Source: Alysiella filiformis | GTDB lineage: Bacteria > Pseudomonadota > Gammaproteobacteria > Burkholderiales > Neisseriaceae | Length of the DNA stretch: 64,000 nucleotides | Direction: 5' to 3' | NCBI RefSeq assembly: GCF_014054525.1 | Contig: NZ_CP059564.1 | Span: 1,870,357-1,934,356 of the forward strand | Shown here: positions 7,883 through 14,567 of the stretch, one piece after another | Position numbering within the stretch: the first letter of the stretch is position 1 | How the letters are laid out: each line of letters begins with the position of its first letter | The notes under the pieces: generated by a model | What the model saw: the letters and a program-made list of their open reading frames with translations, nothing else | What the model was told of the DNA's origin: nothing | The model's database searches: none | Position numbers and translations under genes: made by a program

Positions 7883-8379
7883 AAGATTATTTAAATCAAC
7901 TGGCTGAATTTTTTGACTATCAGCGTGTTTATTTGGATGAAACGGGATTTGATACTTACTTATTTCGTCCTTATGCGCGTAGCCCAAAGGGGCAGGTCAT
8001 CAAAGCCCAAATCAGTGGTAAAAAGTACCAACGCTTATCGCTTGTTGCCGCACAAGTCGGCAACAAACTGATTGCCCCTATGATTTATCAAAACACAATG
8101 ACCAGTGCTTTTTTTGAAACATGGTTTGAGCAATGTTTATTGCCTATTTTAAATAAAAAATCTGTCATTATTTTGGATAATGCACGATTTCATCGTATGG
8201 GTATTTTGCGTGAAATGGCGCACAAATGGGGGCATAAAATCTTGCCGCTTGCACCTTATTCACCAGAGCTTAATCCCATAGAACGGACATGGGCAAACAT
8301 CAAGAGATATATGCGAGCCATTTTACCTAGTGGAAGGCATTTTACTGATACGTTAGTGTCCTATTCTTATTTTAACTGA
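7843..8379 (+). CDS. IS630 transposase, C-terminal DDE frame (joined by -1 frameshift)
   Basis: This reads in the -1 frame relative to the upstream part, starting after the A7 tract. Key motifs are VYLDETGFD (first Asp), VIILDNARFHR (second Asp) and APYSPELNPIERTW (Glu), the full DDE catalytic set of IS630 enzymes. Translation ends SYSYFN at 8379, three bases inside the right end of the element. The first in-frame ATG is only at 7933, which would leave the first Asp intact but lose the linker, so production as a frameshift fusion is the likelier route. Confidence 0.88.
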   Translation, partial: KTTTYKEQDPNKVKDYLNQLAEFFDYQRVYLDETGFDTYLFRPYARSPKGQVIKAQISGKKYQRLSLVAAQVGNKLIAPMIYQNTMTSAFFETWFEQCLLPILNKKSVIILDNARFHRMGILREMAHKWGHKILPLAPYSPELNPIERTWANIKRYMRAILPSGRHFTDTLVSYSYFN

Positions 8380-8453
8380 ATATACATAAATTGAAAAGAG
8401 GCGGATATGAAATCCGCCTCTACATCAGTTTAAAAGTAGGTTTTGCAAAAGTT

Positions 8454-8580
8454 TCAGCCTGAAATGTTTTTTGAAACACAATCCGTTCTGCTTTCATGTA
8501 TTTGGCTTACTTTTTGAAAAAGTAAGTAGTCGCCGAAAGCAAAACCATTTTTGATAAAACAACAAAAAGCTGCCTGAAAA
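8454..8580 (+). repeat. DUS-bounded interspersed repeat, copy E3
   Basis: CAGCCTGAAATGTTTTTTGA at the left, a GGCTTACTTTTTGAAAAAGTAAG hairpin block in the middle, CGCCGAAAGCAAAACC, and GCTGCCTGAAAA at the right. It abuts repeat B1 directly and overlaps the rpoH terminator. Confidence 0.7.
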
Positions 8581-8604
8581 AGCGCGAAATGCTTTTCAGG
8601 CAGC
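8562..8604 (-). terminator. rpoH terminator made of an inverted DUS pair
   Basis: GCTGCCTGAAAA-A-GC pairs with GCTTTTCAGGCAGC around a 7-nt loop. Read on the reverse strand, the stem is followed by TTTTTGTTGTTTT, a good uridine tract. Confidence 0.7.
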
Positions 8605-8626
8605 CTGAATTGTTTTTTAAATCAAT

Positions 8627-9496
8627 TTATTCCACAACCAAATCATCGGCTTGATTTGCCAAAAATCCGCGCAATTTTTGCATGGCTTTCGCTTCAATTT
8701 GGCGAATGCGTTCGGCTGATACGCCATATTCTGCCGCCAATTCGTGCAAGGTCATGCCGCCATCGTCTTGCAACCAGCGCGTTTCCACAATGCGGCGACT
8801 GCGCTCATCAAGTTGCGCCAAAGCGTTTTGTAAACCTTCGGTTTGCAATGCGTGGTGGGCTTTTTGCATGAGTTGTTGGCTGGGTTCGTGGTGGGTGTCG
8901 CTCAACCAATCAATGGGGGCAAATTGGTTGTCATCGTCATCGTTGTTTTCAGCCAGCAATGCAATGTCATGCCCAGTCATGCGCTGTTCCATTTCCATGA
9001 CTTCCGACAATTTCACGCCCAAATCATCGGCAATCACTTGCGCTTCTTTGGGAGAAAGTGCGTTCAGGCTGCTGCGCATACTGCGTAAATTGAAAAACAG
9101 TTTGCGCTGCGGTTTGGTGGTGGCAATGCGCACCAAACGCCAGTTTCGCAAAATAAATTCGTGAATTTCGGCTTTAATCCAATGCACGGCAAAGGAAAAC
9201 AAACGCGCACCGTGGTTGGGTTCAAAGCGTTTCACGGCTTTCATCAAGCCAATGTTGCCTTCTTGAATCAAGTCGGCTTGGTTCAAACCATAACCATCGT
9301 AGCCACGCGCAATGGAAACCACCACGCGCAAATGCGACAAAATCAGCTTTTTGGCGGCTTCCAAATCGCCTTTGATTTGGCGTTCTGCCAAGCTGCTTTC
9401 TTCTTCCAAAGACAGCATGGGTATGTTGTTTACGGTGTGAATGTATTGTTCCAAACTGCCGTGTCCACTTAAAACGGGTAATGCAATCGCGTTCAT
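8627..9496 (-). CDS. rpoH: RNA polymerase sigma-32 (heat shock) factor
   Basis: A 289-residue sigma factor. Region 2 is clear (LILSHLRVVVSIARGYDGYGLNQADLIQEGNIGLMKAVKRFEP...RLFSFAVHWIKAEIHEFIL), followed by the RpoH-specific box QRKLFFNLR and region 4 with its helix-turn-helix (MTLHELAAEYGVSAERIRQIEAKAMQKLR). It directs transcription of chaperone and protease genes under heat or unfolding stress. An acidic DDDD stretch in region 3 (about residue 180) is a lineage feature. The upstream 179-bp gap before fadD carries two DUS and AT-rich DNA; I could not place a promoter with confidence. Confidence 0.96.
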   Translation of the reverse strand: MNAIALPVLSGHGSLEQYIHTVNNIPMLSLEEESSLAERQIKGDLEAAKKLILSHLRVVVSIARGYDGYGLNQADLIQEGNIGLMKAVKRFEPNHGARLFSFAVHWIKAEIHEFILRNWRLVRIATTKPQRKLFFNLRSMRSSLNALSPKEAQVIADDLGVKLSEVMEMEQRMTGHDIALLAENNDDDDNQFAPIDWLSDTHHEPSQQLMQKAHHALQTEGLQNALAQLDERSRRIVETRWLQDDGGMTLHELAAEYGVSAERIRQIEAKAMQKLRGFLANQADDLVVE

Positions 9497-9675
9497 TTTT
9501 TATCCCAATCATGATGTGGGGCGGATTGTGCGATTCAGGCTGCCTGAATGGGCAAAATCACGCCACCTTGCAAAATTTATTCTTATAACGTGTTGCATTG
9601 TAGCACCATTACAAAAAAAATACTTGCCTTTTTTGTAAAATCATGTATCGATTGTTTCAGGCTGCCTGAATGCGG

Positions 9676-11358
9676 TCAATTTTTCTTTTCGCGCAATTCG
9701 CGGCGCAAGATTTTGCCCACATTGGATTTGGGCAATTCATCGCGAAACTCAATTTCACGCGGCACTTTGTAGCCTGTGAGCTGGGTGCGACAATATTCAA
9801 TCAATTCATCTTTGTTCAGGCTGGCATCTTTTTTCACCACAAACAATTTGAGTGCCTCGCCCGTTTGTGCGCTTTCCACGCCTATGCACGCCACTTCTTG
9901 CACTTTGGGGTGGCGCGAAACCACGTCTTCCACTTCGTTGGGGTACACATTGAAACCCGACACCACAATCAGGTCTTTTTTTCTGTCCACGATTTTCAGC
10001 CAGCCTTGTTCGTTCATCACGGCAATGTCGCCCGTTTCCAGCCAACCGTTTGCGTCCATGACTTTGGCGGTTTCATCGGGGCGATTCCAATAGCCTTTCA
10101 TGATTTGCGGTCCTTTAATCCACAATTCGCCTGCTTCGCCCACAGGCACCAAATTGCCCTGACCATCGCGTAATTGCACATCGGTGCTGGGAATGGGCAA
10201 ACCAATGCTGCCTGTATAATTGCTGATGTTGAGCGGATTCACACACACACCAGGGCTGGCTTCGGTTAAACCATAGGCTTCCACAATGGGTGTGCCTGTG
10301 GTTTTTGCCCATTTTTCTGCCACCGCGCGTTGGGTTGCCATGCCGCCGCCCAAGCTCAAATTCCAAGTGGAAAAATCCAATTTGGCAAATTCGGGCTTGT
10401 TCAACAGCGCATTGAACAGGGTATTGACACCAATGAAGGCGGTGGCACGGTGTTTTTTCAGTTCTTCAATAAAGCCATCAAAATCGCGTGGGTTAGTAAT
10501 CAAAATGTTTTTCGCGCCCACGTTGAAAAACACCATCAAATTCACGGTTAAAGCAAAAATGTGATACAAAGGCAAAGCGGTAATGACCACTTCTTCGCCA
10601 TCGCGCAATTTGTTTTTAATCCACTCGGCGGCTTGCGACATATTGGCGCAAATGTTGCCGTGGGTCAGCATGGCACCTTTGGCAACGCCTGTGGTGCCAC
10701 CTGTGTATTGCAAAAATGCCAAATCGCTGCGGTTCAATTTAACCGTTTTCAGGCTGTGTTTTGCGCCTTTGTGCAGCGCGTCTTTAAATGAAATGGCAGA
10801 GGCAATTTGGTAATTGGGCACGAGTTTTTTGACTTTGCGTACCATAAAATTCAGTACGCTGCCTTTAATCATGCCAAACATTTCGCCAATATTGGCAACA
10901 ATCACGTTTTTGATTTGGGTGCGTGGCAACACCAGCTCCAAGGTATTGGCAAAATTTTCCAGCACCACAATGGTGCTTGCGCCACTGTCGTTGAGTTGAT
11001 GTTCCAATTCGCGTGGGGTGTAGAGTGGATTGGTATTGACCACCACCAAACCTGCTTTGAGTGCGCCAAACACGGCAATGGGGTATTGCAATACATTGGG
11101 CATCATAATGGCAATGCGTTCGCCGCGTTGCAGTTGCAATTCGTTTTGCAAATAGGCGGCAAAATCCCGCGCCAGCTCGCCAATTTCGCCATAGGTCAAT
11201 TCTTCGCTGATAAGGGGGTGGGCTGCGTTGTAATAAGCGGTTAAATGACTGAATTTTTTTACACTTTGTTCAAATACTTGAATAATGGATTCGTAGCGGT
11301 TGGGGTCAATTTCGTGGTTTACGCCTTGTTCGTAGCTGTTGAACCAAATTTTATCCAT
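9676..11358 (-). CDS. fadD: long-chain-fatty-acid-CoA ligase
   Basis: A 560-residue AMP-forming acyl-CoA synthetase that activates fatty acids for degradation or phospholipid recycling. It shows the AMP-binding loop LQYTGGTTGVAKGAMLTHGN, the VEAYGLTEASPGVC motif, the GYWNRPDETAKVMDANGWLETGD core with hinge IVDRKKDLIVVSGFNVYPNEVEDVV, and the C-terminal catalytic Lys region (PKSNVGKILRRELR). The length is normal for FadD. The ATG at 11358 follows GGGAGA at a spacing of 9. Its upstream DNA contains the 171-bp element D1, so the promoter lies in or beyond the repeat. Confidence 0.94.
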   Translation of the reverse strand: MDKIWFNSYEQGVNHEIDPNRYESIIQVFEQSVKKFSHLTAYYNAAHPLISEELTYGEIGELARDFAAYLQNELQLQRGERIAIMMPNVLQYPIAVFGALKAGLVVVNTNPLYTPRELEHQLNDSGASTIVVLENFANTLELVLPRTQIKNVIVANIGEMFGMIKGSVLNFMVRKVKKLVPNYQIASAISFKDALHKGAKHSLKTVKLNRSDLAFLQYTGGTTGVAKGAMLTHGNICANMSQAAEWIKNKLRDGEEVVITALPLYHIFALTVNLMVFFNVGAKNILITNPRDFDGFIEELKKHRATAFIGVNTLFNALLNKPEFAKLDFSTWNLSLGGGMATQRAVAEKWAKTTGTPIVEAYGLTEASPGVCVNPLNISNYTGSIGLPIPSTDVQLRDGQGNLVPVGEAGELWIKGPQIMKGYWNRPDETAKVMDANGWLETGDIAVMNEQGWLKIVDRKKDLIVVSGFNVYPNEVEDVVSRHPKVQEVACIGVESAQTGEALKLFVVKKDASLNKDELIEYCRTQLTGYKVPREIEFRDELPKSNVGKILRRELREKKN

Positions 11359-11375
11359 AAAAATAAATCTCCCTG

Positions 11376-11578
11376 TTTTCAGGCTGTCTTTCAGTACACG
11401 ACATTTTTTGATATTGCCACAAACCTGCCCCCTCCCCCTATGTAAGGGGGAGGGCTGGGGTGGGGGTTAGAAACGCAAAGAGCCACCCCCACCCTAACCC
11501 TCCCCCGCCAGCAGGGGAGGGAACAGGTTGCAAACAGCCTGAAAGATTTGTGTCGTGTACGGTAAGGCTGCCTGAAAA
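11376..11578. repeat. 171-bp miniature element with DUS-containing ends, copy D1
   Basis: Core 11392-11562 is bounded by CAGTACACGACA and TGTCGTGTACGG. The symmetry continues outward through TTTTCAGGC[A/T]G[C/T]CTT, so the DUS is part of a ~28-bp terminal inverted repeat. The interior has G/C-rich tracts (CCCCCTCCCCCTATG..., CCCACCCTAACCCTCCCCC). The reverse complement of this unit, with small changes, is at 22627-22828. It occupies most of the 332-bp gap between divergent fadD and recD. Confidence 0.85.
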
Positions 11579-11690
11579 CAGTCTGCTCAATTAAATAATT
11601 TTTGATTATAGCAAAAAACTTTCGGCTGCCTGAAATTTCTCCCTGCGTTCGCCAGTATAATGGGGTTTTGTTCAATGGTTTTGTAAAATC

Positions 11691-13388
11691 ATGTCTGACA
11701 CCGCCCACATTGCCGATAATGTTTTATCTTTACTGCACCATGTGCACGCGCCAGCCGCCGATTGTGTTGCGCCATTTTTGCCGCGCTTGTTTGCGGCTTT
11801 GGCTGATGGACACACCTTTATCTATTTAAATAAAGAAGAAACCGCCCAGTTGGCACGCGCTCAACCGATTGTGGGGGCAGACGCGCAATCGCCTTTGGTT
11901 TTGTATCGCAATCGTTTGTTTTTAGCCAAATTTTGGCAATTAGAACAACATTTGGCGCGTGAAATTCATCGCCTGTCGCATTACCGCAGGCTGCCTGAAC
12001 GCTGGGATTTTATCCAACAACAATTACAGGCGTGGTTTGCCGATTCAGGCAGCCAAGACCAACAAGCCGCCGCCGCTTTAACTTTATTGCACAATTTCAT
12101 GCTCATCAGTGGGGGGCCGGGAACAGGCAAAACCACCACCGTTGCCAAATTGCTGGCTTTGCTCTGCCACGACACCTTGCCGCGCATTGCTTTGGCAGCC
12201 CCAACAGGCAAAGCGGCTGCGCGTATGTCGGAAGCCTTAAAAAATGCGGTTACACGCATTGATGGGCTGCCTGAATCCACCGCCGCACATTTGCGCCAAT
12301 TAAATGGGCAAACGGTACACCGTCTGCTGGCACTCACGCCACCCCAAATGCTGCCCGAATACGATGCCGACAACCGCCTGCCTTTGGACATTCTGATTGT
12401 GGACGAAGCCAGTATGTTGGATTTGTATTTGCTGCACCAATTATTGCAAGCCCTGCCCAACTCCTGTCGCGTGATTTTGTTGGGCGATGAAAACCAACTG
12501 CCTTCGGTCAGCGCAGGGGCGGTGTTGTCGGCTTTAATGCAAAGCAGTGCCGCGCTGCCTGAACCGATGGTGCGCGAATTACAGCAATTATTGCCATCAA
12601 TTCAGTTGCGCCATTTGCGTCAAGGCACCGCCAAATTGACCATCAGCCACCGTTTTGGCGCAGAAAGTGGCATAGGTTGCTTGGCACGCGCGGTGGTTTC
12701 AGGCGAGGCGGAACAGGCTTGGCAGCAATTTACCCAATTTCCACAAACCCTGTCGCACCATCAGCACGACATCGCCCACATCGCCCAACAGCTTTATCGC
12801 GCCCACCAAGCCTATTGGCAAGCAATAGACGACAACCACCTTGACCGCGCCTTTGCCCATCAAGCCGATGTGTTGGTGTTGAGCGCACAACGCGCCGATG
12901 CCCACGCACTCAATCAAGCCTATTTGCAACAACTGCATCAACACCGCCGTGCCCACCCCGACCAGCCGTGGTTCAAAGGACAAATGCTCATCATCACGCG
13001 CAACGACCCCAGCACCCAACTTTACAATGGCGATGTGGGCATCGTGTTGCCACACGAATACGGTTTGGCAGCGTGGTTTCCCGACACCGCATACCGTTTT
13101 CGCCCCATCGCATTGAGCAGGCTGCCTGAACACGAAAACGCCTTTACCCTAACCGTACACAAAAGCCAAGGTTCAGAATACCGCGAAATTTGGTTTCTGC
13201 CCCCCACTCAACGCCAAGACGATGATTTCAGCCGCGCCCTGCTCTACACCGCCATCACACGCGCCAAAGAAAAATTTGTTTATTGTGGCAACAAAAGCAG
13301 CTTTCAAAAAGCCTGCAACACCCCCGACAAACGCCGCAGCGCATTAAACGAATGGCTCACACAAATTCAGGGAGATTTGTTTGTGTAA
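11691..13388 (+). CDS. recD: exodeoxyribonuclease V alpha subunit
   Basis: A 565-residue superfamily 1B helicase, the fast 5'-3' motor of the RecBCD double-strand-break repair and DNA-degrading complex. Motifs in order: Walker A LISGGPGTGKTTT (about residue 140), LAAPTGKAAARM (motif Ia), ILIVDEASMLDL (Walker B), GDENQLPSV, the TVHKSQGSEY block and YTAITRAKE (motif VI). RecB and RecC are not in the window. Several in-frame DUS encode RLPE or GLPE tetrapeptides. A TATAAT at 11656-11661 lies 30 bp before the ATG, without a clear -35 box. Confidence 0.94.
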   Translation: MSDTAHIADNVLSLLHHVHAPAADCVAPFLPRLFAALADGHTFIYLNKEETAQLARAQPIVGADAQSPLVLYRNRLFLAKFWQLEQHLAREIHRLSHYRRLPERWDFIQQQLQAWFADSGSQDQQAAAALTLLHNFMLISGGPGTGKTTTVAKLLALLCHDTLPRIALAAPTGKAAARMSEALKNAVTRIDGLPESTAAHLRQLNGQTVHRLLALTPPQMLPEYDADNRLPLDILIVDEASMLDLYLLHQLLQALPNSCRVILLGDENQLPSVSAGAVLSALMQSSAALPEPMVRELQQLLPSIQLRHLRQGTAKLTISHRFGAESGIGCLARAVVSGEAEQAWQQFTQFPQTLSHHQHDIAHIAQQLYRAHQAYWQAIDDNHLDRAFAHQADVLVLSAQRADAHALNQAYLQQLHQHRRAHPDQPWFKGQMLIITRNDPSTQLYNGDVGIVLPHEYGLAAWFPDTAYRFRPIALSRLPEHENAFTLTVHKSQGSEYREIWFLPPTQRQDDDFSRALLYTAITRAKEKFVYCGNKSSFQKACNTPDKRRSALNEWLTQIQGDLFV

Positions 13389-13446
13389 TTGACATTTGAT
13401 TTTCAATTCTTTACACTTATTGACAGAATAACATTCTGTGGCACAT

Positions 13447-13619
13447 TAGGGGCTAATGACAATTTGGGTGCGAAGTTGGTTTTTCAGACAAACACCGCTT
13501 CGCTGTCAAATTCAAGGAAAAAATGCGAGTCAATGCCACCCATTGGCGCGTATTTTTGACGCAGAAGTTGGCGATTTTGATGAAAAAACAATCGCGAAAC
13601 GAATTGTCATTAGCCCCTA
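13447..13619. repeat. 173-bp miniature element G with TAGGGGCTAATGACAATT ends
   Basis: TAGGGGCTAATGACAATT at the left and its perfect complement AATTGTCATTAGCCCCTA at the right. The outer TA on each side could be the target duplication around a 16-bp GGGGCTAATGACAATT repeat. No complete transposase frame lies inside. This is the only copy in the window; it sits 34 bp upstream of the lipoprotein start. Confidence 0.8.
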
Positions 13620-13653
13620 TTGCCGCCCCACTCAACAACATGGAACCCCAATC

Positions 13654-14382
13654 ATGATAAAACCCATTTTTTTCAAATTAAGCGTATGCGCTTGTGCCAT
13701 TGCCTTAACCGCTTGCGGTGCAAGCCGAGATGAATTTAAACATTTGCCCATCAATTCTGGTGGCGGTTACAGTTCATCGCGCACCGACACCACCACCACA
13801 TTTGGCGGTGTTGCCACAAAATCAACCTACAACACACAAAGCCAACAAACCACCGAAATGGGCAAACAAATCAACAACATTTCAGGCAGCAATTTGAGCA
13901 GCGTGGTGGTTGATGGTCATGCCATTGATTTAAAACAAAATTCATTGTTTTCGGAAAACAACCGTCAAATCATCAACAATGATTTCAGCTATATGCGCTT
14001 TGGCACTTACCGAACACAAAAAGACAACATCATCAACACTTACACCGTTTCCTACGGACAAATTACCCCTCTCCGTAGCGTCCCCCCCACAGGCAGCGCA
14101 ACTTACACAGGCGATTCCATTACCAATTCCATTCGCGGTACGTCTTACTTTACCGTCAATTACGCCAACAAATCCATTGTGGGCAACATCAACAACAACA
14201 TCCATTTGCGCGGCACCATTTCAGGCAATTCATTCAAAGGCGACCACAACAACATGAGAATGCAAGGGCATTTTTATGGCGATAAAGCCCAAGAATTGGG
14301 TGGCACATTCAATAATATCAATGTACTCGCCAATGGCAACAATATAGTCGGTTCATTTGGTGCAAAAAAACAAGAGAAATAA
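13654..14382 (+). CDS. surface lipoprotein with TbpB/fHbp-like C-terminal beta-barrel
   Basis: A 242-residue lipoprotein with signal peptide and lipobox LTAC (Cys about residue 20), then a Ser/Thr/Asn-rich stretch and a C-terminal region with the pattern GTISGNSFKG...GHFYGDKAQELGGTFN. In Neisseriaceae, FYG.xAxELGG is the closing motif of the TbpB_B_D barrel shared by transferrin-binding protein B, factor H-binding protein, HpuA and other Slam-exported lipoproteins. The ligand is unknown; neither a receptor partner nor a Slam gene is in view. The frame extends upstream into element G, but the signal peptide fixes the start at 13654. The ribosome-binding site is weak (TGGAA). Confidence 0.72.
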   Translation: MIKPIFFKLSVCACAIALTACGASRDEFKHLPINSGGGYSSSRTDTTTTFGGVATKSTYNTQSQQTTEMGKQINNISGSNLSSVVVDGHAIDLKQNSLFSENNRQIINNDFSYMRFGTYRTQKDNIINTYTVSYGQITPLRSVPPTGSATYTGDSITNSIRGTSYFTVNYANKSIVGNINNNIHLRGTISGNSFKGDHNNMRMQGHFYGDKAQELGGTFNNINVLANGNNIVGSFGAKKQEK

Positions 14383-14400
14383 ACCCATTGACCTTCATCA

Positions 14401-14432
14401 AAACGGTTTCAGGCTGCCTGAAACCGTTTTTC
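14401..14432 (+). terminator. DUS-based intrinsic terminator after the surface lipoprotein gene
   Basis: AAACGGTTTCAGGC-T-GCCTGAAACCGTTT: the palindromic DUS is extended by matching flanks to a 14-bp stem with a minimal loop, followed by Ts. Confidence 0.7.
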
Positions 14433-14443
14433 ACACCTCAAAA

Positions 14444-14534
14444 TTAGACAAAATGTCCACAACAGGCAGCCTGAAAAAATTTTTAGACAAAATTACGACA
14501 CAGATATTGTCAAAATGTCCAAAATCCGTATAAT
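14444..14534 (+). promoter_or_regulatory. leuA promoter overlaid with GACA/TGTC half-sites
   Basis: TTGTCA (14507-14512), 16 bp, TATAAT (14529-14534). Six GACA or TGTC half-sites occur at 14447, 14454, 14486, 14497, 14508 and 14516; the first pair makes the perfect palindrome GACA-AAA-TGTC, and the fifth overlaps the -35 box. TTAGACAAAAT appears twice. The arrangement suggests a repressor operator. Confidence 0.55.
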
Positions 14535-14567
14535 CACAGCCAAATTCATTTTTTTTAGACACCCATC

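Larger units (their letters stand above)
7481..8382 (+). mobile_element. IS630-family insertion sequence, 902 bp
   Basis: Terminal inverted repeats start TAGTCAATTC at the left and TATTCAGTTA at the right (read inward); about 19 of the first 26 positions match. TA dinucleotides flank both sides (7479-7480, 8383-8384). The uninterrupted version of the target is present at about 45652-45670 (CCTATTTTTACATAAATTG), which proves both the borders and the TA duplication typical of IS630/Tc1-mariner elements. The transposase is in two overlapping frames. All catalytic residues are kept, so the copy may be active. Confidence 0.93.
7310..8455 (+). repeat. GAAACYTTTGCAAAAC-ended repeat, copy B1, split by an IS630 element
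   Basis: Left end GAAACTTTTGCAAAAC (7310), then GTAGGGGCAGATTTCATATC and GCCC. The right end is complementary: GGCGGATATGAAATCCGCC ... TTTTGCAAAAGTTTC, ending at 8455. Between them lie a palindromic insert (7397-7464) and the 902-bp IS. Apart from the IS, it matches 45537-45733 almost base for base. Other copies are at 19442-19767, 25200-25351 and 45474-45733. Confidence 0.85.

Noticed and set aside
13456-13653. N-terminal extension of the surface lipoprotein into the miniature element
   Set aside because: The extension is repeat-derived and would place the lipobox signal peptide internally; the start at 13654 gives a standard lipoprotein signal.
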